This document shows positions 17,256-27,300 of a stretch of 64,000 nucleotides of DNA, one piece after another. The first letter of the stretch is position 1, and every line of letters begins with the position of its first letter. The stretch lies in contig CAZELP010000008.1 in assembly GCA_964513205.1 (NCBI GenBank), positions 10,649 through 74,648 on the forward strand, given 5' to 3'. The position numbers and the translations under genes are program-made. Below the pieces are notes generated by a model that was not told where the DNA came from, made no database searches, and worked only from the letters and a program-made list of their open reading frames with translations. The stretch comes from JAGVJT01 sp964513205 (lineage in GTDB: Bacteria > Pseudomonadota > Gammaproteobacteria > Legionellales > Legionellaceae).

Positions 17256-18590
17256 TTATTCGATTAATTCTTTGACAATTTTGTCCATCGCACTTGAACG
17301 AGAGCCTTTGACTAAAACCGTTGTGTTTTCGTCCAATTGACCCATTAGATCGGTCAATAATGCATGTTGGTTGTCATAATGAACAGCCGCATCACCAAAA
17401 GCTTCACTGGTGGCAACACTATGACGACCGCAAGTAAGCAGCTGGTCAATCCCTCTTGCTTTCGCCGCCAACCCAATTTCCTCGTGATGCGCGTGAGTAT
17501 GCACACCCAGCTCACCCAAATCACCCAACACCAAAATACGCTTACCTTGCTGCTCAGCAAGTACATCCAACGCGGCTAAAACTGACTTTAAATTGGCATT
17601 GTAGGTATCATCGATGATGTTGGCGCGATGCTTTCCTCGGCGAACGGCCAACCGACCGGGTACGCCACTAAACGCTGACAAAAGATCAGGTGCATTTTCT
17701 AAAGATAATCCAAGTGCGCGCACACACGTCATGGCAGCGACAGCATTGCTGACATTGTGCAGCCCTGGAACTTGAAGCACTATCGCAAATTCTCCTTCAG
17801 GTGTCACAAGGGTGAATCGACTGCCAGACATCCCTTGCAACTCAACATCTCGCGCATAAATCGTTTCTGGCTTTCGAATGGAAAAACACACGGTTTTCTT
17901 ATCAGAAAGAGCCTTATCCCAAGCGTGCGCACTCGGATCGTCTGCATTGATAACAGCCGTACCCTCTTTGTCTAATCCTTGATGAATTTCGCCTTTTGCA
18001 CGCACAACACCCTCAAACGAACCAAATCCTTCAAGATGAGCCGGTGCGACATTGTTGATGAGCGTGACTTTTGGTCTGACCATCGCCACTGTGTGTGCGA
18101 TTTCCCCAATGTGATTCGCTCCCAACTCAAACACCGCATAGCGATGTTCCGGCGTTAATTTTAAAAGGCTTAAGGGCACACCGATGTGATTATTTAAATT
18201 ACCAGGTGTGGCGAAAGCGGGCTTTGGCAATAAAGTCGCAATCATCTCTTTAACGGTCGTCTTGCCGTTACTGCCTGTCAGCGCAATGGTTTGGCAATCA
18301 AGCGTTTTACGATAAGATGCTGCGATAAGCGTCAATGCGTCTAATGTACAGGGCATCACCAGTGCCGGAACAGAAATTGCTTGAGGGAGTTGACTACATA
18401 AAACTGCTGCAGCACCCTTCTGGCATGCATTTTCAATAAAGTCATGCCCATCTAGGTGCTCGCCCTTGATGGCCACAAATAAATGTCCAGGCTGAATGGT
18501 GCGACTGTCAATTGACACACCCGTCACAGGAATAGCCGGAGTCGATGGCAATTTAAGCCAAGCAGCGATTTCATCTAGCGTCATAAGCAT
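17256..18590 (-). CDS. murF: UDP-MurNAc-tripeptide--D-Ala-D-Ala ligase MurF
   Basis: Adds D-Ala-D-Ala to complete the pentapeptide. 444 residues. P-loop ALTGSNGKTTVKEMIA, then the MurF-typical NNHIGVPLSLLKL, FELGANHIGEIAHTV, and the C-terminal IDDTYNANLKSVLAALDVL. ATGs at 18590 and 18584 are both possible; GGA lies just before the first. Upstream comes murI instead of the usual murE. Confidence 0.96.
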   Translation of the reverse strand: MLMTLDEIAAWLKLPSTPAIPVTGVSIDSRTIQPGHLFVAIKGEHLDGHDFIENACQKGAAAVLCSQLPQAISVPALVMPCTLDALTLIAASYRKTLDCQTIALTGSNGKTTVKEMIATLLPKPAFATPGNLNNHIGVPLSLLKLTPEHRYAVFELGANHIGEIAHTVAMVRPKVTLINNVAPAHLEGFGSFEGVVRAKGEIHQGLDKEGTAVINADDPSAHAWDKALSDKKTVCFSIRKPETIYARDVELQGMSGSRFTLVTPEGEFAIVLQVPGLHNVSNAVAAMTCVRALGLSLENAPDLLSAFSGVPGRLAVRRGKHRANIIDDTYNANLKSVLAALDVLAEQQGKRILVLGDLGELGVHTHAHHEEIGLAAKARGIDQLLTCGRHSVATSEAFGDAAVHYDNQHALLTDLMGQLDENTTVLVKGSRSSAMDKIVKELIE

Positions 18591-18655
18591 TTTTCCAGTC
18601 CACTATAAGAGATAGTGTACTGCGTGTATGGAGATAATGCTAGAATTTCAACACA

Positions 18656-19471
18656 TTAAGCACGTTTAACGTCAACCAATTCAACGGTTTGCGAGGCCAA
18701 GGACTCGCCTAAAAACAATGCGCCTACATTTTTAAAGCGCGCAACAGAATCGGTTACAAGATACAAACCTGGCTTTTCAGTCAAATCTGGATTGAGGAGG
18801 CCGCGTGTGGTTAGCGTGTCTTTCAGGACCGCGGCTGTTGCCTCGGCGGAATCGACAACCGCCACATGCTCAGACAACAAACGCTTGATCATCGGCTTAA
18901 AAACCGGAAAATGCGTACACCCCAAAAGCACCGTGTCTTCTTCTTTCAACTCACTGAGATAATGCGACAATGCCTCTTTGGCGATTGCATTTTCAACCAT
19001 CCCCTCTTCGGCAACAGCCACCAATAAGCTACAAGCTCGAGCGTAAATGGAGGCACCCGGCAAATTGGCCGTAATGAGTTTTTGATAAGCTTCAGAGGCA
19101 ATGGTTGTCTCCGTGGCCAACACGGCAATTCGGCCATTGCGTGTTGCCGCAACAGCTGCAGAAGCGCCAGGAGACACCACGCCAATCACGGGAATATCTG
19201 GGAGCATGTTCTGCAAATGAGGCAATGAAGCGGTTGTGGCCGTATTGCACGCAATAACCAACGCTTTTATGTCACGCTCGACTAAAAGACGAGCCATCTG
19301 GATAGCATATTGCAAAACCGTATCCTGACTTTTTGTCCCGTAAGGCAAACGAGCGGTGTCTCCCAAATAAACAAAAGACTCGGAAGGCAATGCTTGTTTC
19401 AGAGCCCTAAGTACGGTGAGCCCCCCCATCCCTGAATCAAACACACCAATTGCCGCTTTTAAATTTGTCAT
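18656..19471 (-). CDS. murI: Glutamate racemase MurI
   Basis: Makes D-Glu for MurD. About 271 residues. The two catalytic Cys motifs are visible: VIACNTATTASLPHL (first half) and LLGCTHFPVFKPM (second half), with N-terminal IGVFDSGMGGLTVLRAL. The ATG at 19471 has AGG with a 5-nt gap; a GTG at 19477 in frame is the alternative. It starts only 11 nt after an unrelated 593-residue gene and is followed by murF, an unusual place that keeps D-Glu synthesis next to the Mur ligases. Confidence 0.96.
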   Translation of the reverse strand: MTNLKAAIGVFDSGMGGLTVLRALKQALPSESFVYLGDTARLPYGTKSQDTVLQYAIQMARLLVERDIKALVIACNTATTASLPHLQNMLPDIPVIGVVSPGASAAVAATRNGRIAVLATETTIASEAYQKLITANLPGASIYARACSLLVAVAEEGMVENAIAKEALSHYLSELKEEDTVLLGCTHFPVFKPMIKRLLSEHVAVVDSAEATAAVLKDTLTTRGLLNPDLTEKPGLYLVTDSVARFKNVGALFLGESLASQTVELVDVKRA

Positions 19472-19482
19472 GTTCACCTTGT

Positions 19483-21264
<1,782 letters not shown>

Positions 21265-21361
21265 GATAGCCCCCCTAATTCTCTCTTTTGAGATTTTTTC
21301 GATACATTATGACGTTATTATAGACTAATTTGACCATTTCTCATAATTGAGCCGGGCTTTT

Positions 21362-23407
21362 TTATAATTGGATTATTCTATCGGCCATAGATATCGTTTC
21401 TTGCCGATGCGCCACAATGATTTGAGTCATACTGAGCTTTTTTAGCGCCTGATTGATTTGAGCTTCGTGTCCTACATCAAGATGGCTGGTTGCCTCGTCT
21501 AAAAAAAGTATTTTGGGTTTTTTATATAAGGCCCTCGCCAGTAAAATACGTTGTTTCTGACCACCCGATAAACTCGACCCCATATCACCCAGGCGCGTTT
21601 CATACCCCATGGGCAGTGTGTTGATAAAATCTGCAATTGCGGCCAATTCAGCCACATATTTTACATAGGCTAAATCGACATCCTCATCAAAAAAAGTAAT
21701 ATTTTCAAGCAGAGAACCACTCAATAGCGTATCCTCTTGCATCACAGAGGCAATAGCCTGTCGATAGCATCGCAGACCCATGTCATTTATCCCAAAACCA
21801 TCCACCCAGATTTTACCCATAGAAGGCTCTAGTAAACCCATCATCACTTTCAACAAAGTGGTTTTACCCGCACCAGAAGGGCCAACCAGTGCAATTTTTT
21901 CGCCTGCACTGACGTTGAAACTGATGTCAGAAAATATCGGTCCAAGTGAAGGATGATAAGCAAAACCAACCTCCTGTAAGACTATTTCTCCTTTGATTGC
22001 AATAGAAGATTTTTTTTCCTCTATGGCTTCTGTTGGATGCGCCGCAACATCACTTAAACGCTCAAGGTGCAATCCAACCAAGCGATATTCAAAAATTTGA
22101 TGAATCAGAGATGAACATTTTTGAACCAATTGTTGACGAAATCCTAAAAAAGCCAATAACATGCCCACCGATAACGATTGATGCATGACCATGACCGCCC
22201 CACAGGTCAAAACAGATAAATATTCTACTTGAGTCAAACATTGATGTACAAAATGATAACGAATGTGCAAACGAGAAACCGCAATGTCTTGATTTAAACC
22301 CTCGATAAAATGAGAGCGCCACCGATTCAACCGAAATTCTTCTTTAAGATAGGCTTTAATAGATAAAATACTTTGCAAAGACTCCAAAAATACCGTTGCG
22401 GCCTTTGCTTGATGGTGCATAGAACTGTTCATTTGATCTTGTAGCGTTCGATAGGAAAATAATCGAATCAACAATTCAAATACCAAAGCAATAAAAACCA
22501 ATGACGCCAATGGAACGCTGTATGCCAACATCAATCCTGCCTGCAACAACACCATCACGCCATCCAAAAAAGTGGTCACCAGATCCACACTAAATTTTCG
22601 CTGGATTTCACCAATTGCGTTGATTTTTGATTGCAAATCGCCTTTATGTCGAGACTCAAAAAAATTTAAAGGTAAACGAAATAAATGACGCATCACTTGA
22701 ATAGAAAAATGTGCTGTCATCTGCATTTTCAGATATAAAACCAAATGCGCACGAAGACGCTCAGATAAAACCAATCCCATTGTCAAAAACAAAAATCCCA
22801 ACACCGCCACACGCAGATTTCTAAAATTAGCACCACCAATCACGTGATCAGTGACATACTGAGTAAAGAGAGGACAAGCCAATGTCAACATTTCAATCAC
22901 AAAAGACAACACCAGCAAAAGCCAGAACCCATATTTAAAATTTCGCATCGACTTCAGCCACGCCCAGCCATTTAGAGAAGAGCGTGCGGAAATCGGTTTA
23001 AAAACAGGCGCTTTTTGTACCTCTAACACAATTCCGGTAAAATGTTTTGAAACCTCTGCATGTGTCAAACGACAAACGCCTCTGGCAGGATCATGGATCA
23101 CAGCGTGGCGTCGAGTCACTTTTTTTAAAACAACAAAATGATTCATGTCCCAATGTAACAATGCTGGACATTGAACAAAAGCAAGCTCGCTCAAAGGGAC
23201 ATGAAGTGCTCGTGTATCGAAGCCAAGCGTTGCCAATAACTGGTTCACTTGATGTAAATTGACACCACGTATCGACGTTGGAGAATGTCGACGCAGATAT
23301 CCCAAATCAAGCTCGTGCCCCCAAAAACAAGCAATCATCGCCACACAAGCATGTGCGCATTCGGACACTTGTTCTTGTAAAATCATGGGTAATTTTGTGC
23401 GCGTCAT
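21362..23407 (-). CDS. Peptidase-containing ABC exporter (C39 bacteriocin-type, PCAT)
   Basis: Inner-membrane transporter that cleaves double-glycine leader peptides and exports the core. About 681 residues. Residues ~1-130 form a C39 cysteine peptidase: the catalytic Cys lies in QEQVSECAHACVAMIACFW, the His in LHWDMNHFVVLKKV and the Asp in AVIHDPARGV. Residues ~150-430 are the six-helix export domain. The C-terminal ATPase has Walker A GPSGAGKTT, signature LSGGQKQR and Walker B KILFLDEATS. ATG 23407 overlaps the adaptor stop (ATGA); the longer frame to 23440 is less likely. The substrates are presumably the two SGG peptides at 26664-27042. Confidence 0.93.
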   Translation of the reverse strand: MTRTKLPMILQEQVSECAHACVAMIACFWGHELDLGYLRRHSPTSIRGVNLHQVNQLLATLGFDTRALHVPLSELAFVQCPALLHWDMNHFVVLKKVTRRHAVIHDPARGVCRLTHAEVSKHFTGIVLEVQKAPVFKPISARSSLNGWAWLKSMRNFKYGFWLLLVLSFVIEMLTLACPLFTQYVTDHVIGGANFRNLRVAVLGFLFLTMGLVLSERLRAHLVLYLKMQMTAHFSIQVMRHLFRLPLNFFESRHKGDLQSKINAIGEIQRKFSVDLVTTFLDGVMVLLQAGLMLAYSVPLASLVFIALVFELLIRLFSYRTLQDQMNSSMHHQAKAATVFLESLQSILSIKAYLKEEFRLNRWRSHFIEGLNQDIAVSRLHIRYHFVHQCLTQVEYLSVLTCGAVMVMHQSLSVGMLLAFLGFRQQLVQKCSSLIHQIFEYRLVGLHLERLSDVAAHPTEAIEEKKSSIAIKGEIVLQEVGFAYHPSLGPIFSDISFNVSAGEKIALVGPSGAGKTTLLKVMMGLLEPSMGKIWVDGFGINDMGLRCYRQAIASVMQEDTLLSGSLLENITFFDEDVDLAYVKYVAELAAIADFINTLPMGYETRLGDMGSSLSGGQKQRILLARALYKKPKILFLDEATSHLDVGHEAQINQALKKLSMTQIIVAHRQETISMADRIIQL

Positions 23408-24405
23408 GCACGTCCTCCTACGCCCAATAACCACTGCCATATTTTTCTACGCTCTCCTGTTGCCACCGCATCGAAAGTCATGCCTTGATGTATGGGATAT
23501 AACGCGTGTCCCTGACCAATGACAAGCGCATTTAGGTTCGCGGTTGCTTTATAGTAAGGCTGATGAATTTCAAAAAGCTTGTTTTCCTCTTTGTCTGTCA
23601 AAACCGTCTGACTTATTGATGTCACAATTGCCTTTCCTGAACCAAAACGACGATAAGGATAAGCATCATAATGTAAAAATAAATCATCATTGGGTTTTAA
23701 AAAACCAGCCTTTTGAACAGGAACATACAACTGCGCGACGTAATTTGGGTTTTCAGGCAACACACTAAACAAAGGTTTATCTTGAGAAACATGCTGTCCC
23801 ACATGCACCATTACACTCGACACCACACCTGCAATTGGCGATTTGATAAATAATGTTTTTGTCTGATAAAACCGCGCTTCGTCCGCCTCTAGCGTATGAA
23901 TCTGATTTTTTAATAAACCAATTTCCTCCGCTTTTTGATCAAAAAAAGATTTCGCAATATATTTTTTTTGCAATAGCGGTCTTAATTTTTCTAAAAATTG
24001 CTGCTTCTTGTGCAGTGTTTGGCGCATGATCTGAAGTCGCGCTTTAAAAGTATCTTGAATTTTCTTGGATTGAGCTCGTGTGCCCTCATCCGCATGGGTA
24101 TCAATCACCAAAAGAATTTCACCATCGCGCACATGCGCCCCCTCTTTGAGCTGTATTTTTTTTACAACTCCAGGAGATGCCGCATATACATGAGAAACGC
24201 CCCCAGCCGCATCAACAACTCCTCGCAAACTCCATTGCTCAACATACTCTTCATTTAACAAGAGGATTAAACCAAGCAGAATAAAAATACTCCAAATCGC
24301 AACAAAGCGAGAATTAGGAAAAGGAACGTTTAAAAACACTCGCCCCAAATGTCGATGCTGAGTGTGCTCTAAAACCTCTTTTCTGAAAAAAGGCAAAGTC
24401 GTCAT
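23404..24405 (-). CDS. HlyD-family membrane-fusion (adaptor) protein of the RiPP exporter
   Basis: Periplasmic adaptor linking the ABC exporter to an outer-membrane channel. 333 residues: short cytoplasmic N-terminus, one membrane helix (FVAIWSIFILLGLILLL, residues ~33-50), split lipoyl halves (SPGVVKKIQLKEGAHVRDGE and KSPIAGVVSSVMVHVGQHVS), a coiled-coil hairpin of about 70 residues between them, and a beta-barrel domain. The C-terminal region (QGMTFDAVATGERRKIWQWL) is typical of bacteriocin/CvaA-type adaptors. It overlaps both neighbours by 4 nt. No TolC-like gene is present nearby, so a shared channel is likely. Confidence 0.9.
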   Translation of the reverse strand: MTTLPFFRKEVLEHTQHRHLGRVFLNVPFPNSRFVAIWSIFILLGLILLLNEEYVEQWSLRGVVDAAGGVSHVYAASPGVVKKIQLKEGAHVRDGEILLVIDTHADEGTRAQSKKIQDTFKARLQIMRQTLHKKQQFLEKLRPLLQKKYIAKSFFDQKAEEIGLLKNQIHTLEADEARFYQTKTLFIKSPIAGVVSSVMVHVGQHVSQDKPLFSVLPENPNYVAQLYVPVQKAGFLKPNDDLFLHYDAYPYRRFGSGKAIVTSISQTVLTDKEENKLFEIHQPYYKATANLNALVIGQGHALYPIHQGMTFDAVATGERRKIWQWLLGVGGRA

Positions 24406-25472
24406 GAACGATGAGTCTCCAGCTTTTCGTGATTGTCAAACCATTTGGCCCAACGCTCTGGATGTTTATCACCAAAATCTTGGCCGGTTATTTTTTTCAA
24501 AATAAGATAGGCAAAATCATGCTGATTAGGCTGCTGTAAACGCAATAAATTTAACAATGGAATTTTTGCTTGCTGGATTAAGGCTTGACGAACAGCAGTA
24601 GAATCAGCCAAAACCGACAATAAAAAGAGAGATTTATTGCGATCGGTCGAACAAGGCGACGACAATAAATGAATAAACGGTGTGGGGTCGATTGACGTGA
24701 TATGCGCTTTTTGTGTCGTCAACGATAAAACTCGAATGACATTATTTCGAACGCCCTCATCTCGGTCTTCGACATAAGGCAACAAAACTCTGACAATATC
24801 ATTTGGATCTTGAAAATGACCCACAAGATAAGCCGCTTGAGCTCGACGCATTGGATTAGGGTCTTTACTTAAAGTGTTTAAAATAAACGCACGTTGCTTG
24901 ACTGCCGCGGTATTGAATCGTTCGAGATAAGGCTTCAATTTGGGATGGTCAAATCCCGTTGTGCAATGATACACCGGACAATCACTATGCTTTGGATGGA
25001 TCTGGTTGGATAAAAATAACGCTTGAGCCGTTGTCAGGTAATCCTGCATTTCATCCATGATGTCGTGCGTCTTGGGAAAAGTGCGTTTTTCTTGATTAGG
25101 TAAGTAAGTTAGACGCTCAGGCTCATTGGACTGTACCACTTCAATAGTGGTACAGTAATTTTCTTCACCATAATACATGGTGTCTAAATTAAGATAAGCG
25201 TAATCGTGTTTGGCCTTCATTGAATCAATTAAAGCTTGTCGACGATCACGCCAGTGCATACCCTGTTCAGAATCAAAAAATCCCTGGGCTTCTTTTTTTA
25301 AACCCGCGCGAAATGTTTTCATCAAAGCCGCCCATTCGGCTGAGTATGCGCGTAAAAGCACTTGACCTTCTTTTGCATCAACACCATAGACATCTAAACA
25401 TTCACCAATGGAAGGTTGAACCATACCCAACCATGCAAAAATGAAGTAAGCACACTTTTTTGAAAATAACAT
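24402..25472 (-). CDS. Exported HEAT-repeat protein of the RiPP locus
   Basis: 356 residues. The N-terminus (KKCAYFIFAWLGMVQPSIG, then EC) looks like a Sec signal peptide, so the protein is probably periplasmic. The middle carries paired Cys (for example SDCPVYHCTTG). From about residue 185 on there are alpha-helical HEAT-like repeats (MRRAQAAYLVGHFQDPNDI, VRNNVIRVLSLTTQ, DRNKSLFLLSVLADSTAV). Its stop overlaps the adaptor start by 4 nt and it follows the ATP-grasp gene by 15 nt, so it is part of the operon. Immunity, partner binding or substrate handling are all possible; nothing in the sequence decides. Confidence 0.8.
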   Translation of the reverse strand: MLFSKKCAYFIFAWLGMVQPSIGECLDVYGVDAKEGQVLLRAYSAEWAALMKTFRAGLKKEAQGFFDSEQGMHWRDRRQALIDSMKAKHDYAYLNLDTMYYGEENYCTTIEVVQSNEPERLTYLPNQEKRTFPKTHDIMDEMQDYLTTAQALFLSNQIHPKHSDCPVYHCTTGFDHPKLKPYLERFNTAAVKQRAFILNTLSKDPNPMRRAQAAYLVGHFQDPNDIVRVLLPYVEDRDEGVRNNVIRVLSLTTQKAHITSIDPTPFIHLLSSPCSTDRNKSLFLLSVLADSTAVRQALIQQAKIPLLNLLRLQQPNQHDFAYLILKKITGQDFGDKHPERWAKWFDNHEKLETHRS

Positions 25473-25487
25473 TTACGCCTCCTTGAA

Positions 25488-26597
25488 TTACGCCCCCATT
25501 TGAACGCTGTTTAAATCAATGTGTTTCGCTCTATTTTCTTGAAAAATAACTTCAAGCTCGTCTTCGTATTTCGAGATGGTATGAACGGGTTTTGCGGCTA
25601 TCATACGTTCGGAAAGTCCTTGATAAACCAAAAAATGAACAAATAAATCGAGCATTTTAAAATCAGGGTTATATTCCTCAATCCATAAAAATTGCCCCTG
25701 CTCATTGACCTCTAGAAACACATACTCCCCTTCTGGTGTCACAATGAAATCAAACGAACCAAAAACAATACCCAGTCTATGCATGAAATTACGAATTTGG
25801 TTTTCCAACTTCGGAGGTAAAAGATAAGGCTCAATTTCAAGCTTACCCATTCGAATTGCTCGCCAATCGACTAGACCATCTGGATGGTCCTGCGAATTGA
25901 GCTTTGCCGCCACAAGATGTCGACCAAAACACGTGACACGTAATTCATATTTTTTCCGGATTTCTTTTTGAAAAATACCAGGAGCATATTGTAAAGTTTG
26001 ATTATCAGGTAAATCTAAAAAGCCAATTCTTGCGGTATAGGCTATTTTGATGCAATTGTCTTCAAACCAATAATTTGGACATAATGGCTTGTAAATAACA
26101 CCTTCTGCCTCATGTTGAAGTAAAAAGAATCGAATTTCTTTTGGATCATTCGAACAGAGCGTAACAGGAATTTGAAGGCCGCACTCCTGAGCCAGCTTTA
26201 ACTGTAACAGCTTAAAATTGGCCCGATTTGCTGACTCTTTTGTATTCACCCACCACGCGTGGGGTGCCAAGGTATGCGTGAACGATTCATAAAATAATGT
26301 ATTTTCACGTGCTACAAATTTATAATCATCTGGATGTACCGCATCTTTGGGTAGATAAGGCTTCCGTGCCCGTCTCCACCAGACCACATCATAATCATTT
26401 TCGACCACAGCTTGCTCAGGATCATCACTACGCCAATAATATCGACTGGCATCAACATATATCGAGTTTCTTAAACGAGTGGGCTGATCGGCCATGAAAA
26501 GTAGTGTAACTTGATGATCCATACGCTCTAATGCGAGTTTGACCAAAATCGCATGCACATCATCAGGCTCGGTTGGTATTAAAAATTTCACTGTCAT
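25488..26597 (-). CDS. MvdD-type ATP-grasp peptide ligase (graspetide maturase)
   Basis: ATP-grasp enzymes of this type make side-chain ester or amide links between Ser/Thr/Lys and Asp/Glu in a ribosomal peptide (microviridin, plesiocin and relatives). About 369 residues. Diagnostic segments are VVWWRRARKPYLP, GIFQKEIRKKYELRVTCFGR, AAKLNSQDHPDGLVDWRA and FLEVNEQGQFLWIEEYNP (metal/ATP site). The start is uncertain: ATG at 26597 has GGAGG only 2 nt away, ATG 26606 lacks a site, and ATG 26648 lies inside a hairpin. Context is decisive: precursors upstream, exporter downstream. No GNAT acetyltransferase (MvdB-like) or second ligase is present. Confidence 0.9.
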   Translation of the reverse strand: MTVKFLIPTEPDDVHAILVKLALERMDHQVTLLFMADQPTRLRNSIYVDASRYYWRSDDPEQAVVENDYDVVWWRRARKPYLPKDAVHPDDYKFVARENTLFYESFTHTLAPHAWWVNTKESANRANFKLLQLKLAQECGLQIPVTLCSNDPKEIRFFLLQHEAEGVIYKPLCPNYWFEDNCIKIAYTARIGFLDLPDNQTLQYAPGIFQKEIRKKYELRVTCFGRHLVAAKLNSQDHPDGLVDWRAIRMGKLEIEPYLLPPKLENQIRNFMHRLGIVFGSFDFIVTPEGEYVFLEVNEQGQFLWIEEYNPDFKMLDLFVHFLVYQGLSERMIAAKPVHTISKYEDELEVIFQENRAKHIDLNSVQMGA

Positions 26598-26619
26598 TCC
26601 CTCCATGGAATAAATATAC

Positions 26620-26650
26620 AAATGCTCTGAGCTGATTAAGCAGAGCATTT
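26620..26650 (-). other. Intercistronic hairpin between precursor and ligase genes
   Basis: Perfect 10-bp inverted repeat AAATGCTCTG/CAGAGCATTT (26620-26629 with 26641-26650) and 11-nt loop, in the gap after the second precursor stop. On the minus strand a short AT-rich tail follows (GTATATTTATT), not a strong T-run. Best read as an attenuator or RNA-stabilising structure that keeps precursor mRNA more abundant than the enzyme mRNA. Confidence 0.6.
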
Positions 26651-26663
26651 GATAAGATAATTT

Positions 26664-26831
26664 TTATATTTCGATGACCACATCAGGAGCGGAATGGTCT
26701 CCTGTGAGAATAACTCGAGCAGAAGGACTTGGACTGGGGGATGCCCCGCCACTGACTTGCTCTAAAAGATGTTGGTCAAGAGGAATTGCGACGGTATAAG
26801 CAAGGACGCGCTCTTGTTTTACAATTTCCAT
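26664..26831 (-). CDS. RiPP precursor peptide 2 (double-glycine leader, (SP)n core)
   Basis: 55 residues from the ATG at 26831, which has GGAG 6 nt upstream; the in-frame ATGs at 26843 and 26894 lack such support. The leader MEIVKQERVLAYTVAIPLDQ runs to VSGG, a double-glycine cut site. The predicted core starts ASPSPSPSARVIL and ends GDHSAPDVVIEI. It offers Ser/Thr hydroxyls and the acidic residues Asp, Asp, Glu for ATP-grasp cyclisation. The leader pattern LAY-x2-A-x2-LD-x3-L and the ending ADVV/PDVV type are shared with the neighbouring peptide. Too small for confident family matching, so the call rests on the leader and context. Confidence 0.8.
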   Translation of the reverse strand: MEIVKQERVLAYTVAIPLDQHLLEQVSGGASPSPSPSARVILTGDHSAPDVVIEI

Positions 26832-26853
26832 ATTAAACTCCATATCCAAAAAA

Positions 26854-27042
26854 TTAAAAATCGACACTAAAATCAACCACCACATCTGCCGCATGAATAT
26901 TGTAACCAGAGGCTTTCATCGTTTCACGCGAACACCACTGAATACCAGGCTTTTGCGCGCCACCTGAAATAGAGGTTAAATGATTGGGGTCGAGTTTGCT
27001 TGCACATAGGTAGGCCAATGAGCGTTTTTCTTTTTTTTCCAT
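26854..27042 (-). CDS. RiPP precursor peptide 1 (double-glycine leader)
   Basis: 62 residues from the ATG at 27042, with AAGGA 6 nt upstream; the longer frame to 27120 would add 26 residues that do not look like a leader. Leader MEKKEKRSLAYLCASKLDPN continues to ISGG. The core begins AQKPGIQWCSRETMK and ends HAADVVVDFSVDF. The core has Ser, Thr, Lys, Asp and Glu, as needed by an ATP-grasp ligase, and one Cys. The first gene of the operon, followed 22 nt later by precursor 2. Confidence 0.8.
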   Translation of the reverse strand: MEKKEKRSLAYLCASKLDPNHLTSISGGAQKPGIQWCSRETMKASGYNIHAADVVVDFSVDF

Positions 27043-27282
27043 TGTATTTCCTTTTAGGTTGGGCCTAACGAAACTAATCCTTTTATCGTTAAGCGAAATC
27101 TTCCATGCGATTTCTTCCATGAAATTGAAATGGTATCCTCCATTCCAAGCAACATCATAATGAACTTCATTTAAAATTACAATAATGTTTTTAAAAATAA
27201 CGCAAATGTTATTATTTTATAAATAAAAAACAAAAAAGTATTTTTAATTCATTTTTTTGTGAGATAATCTGCGCTTATAAGA

Positions 27283-27296
27283 CTTTCTTAAGAAAG
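27283..27296. promoter_or_regulatory. 14-bp palindrome before the RiPP-locus regulator (candidate operator)
   Basis: Perfect palindrome CTTTCTTAAGAAAG ending 4 nt before the regulator ATG, just after a TTATAA that could be a -10 box. A dimeric HTH protein binding here would block its own start region. The stretch 27043-27300 is the divergent, strongly AT-rich promoter region of the locus. No clear -35/-10 pair is visible for the precursors, only a weak TTGCGT/TGTAAT combination. Confidence 0.4.
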
Positions 27297-27300
27297 AAAC

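Noticed and set aside
18601..18617. Small hairpin CACTAT/ATAGTG before murF as a terminator
   Set aside because: Only 6 bp, AT-rich and with no T-run after it on the minus strand.
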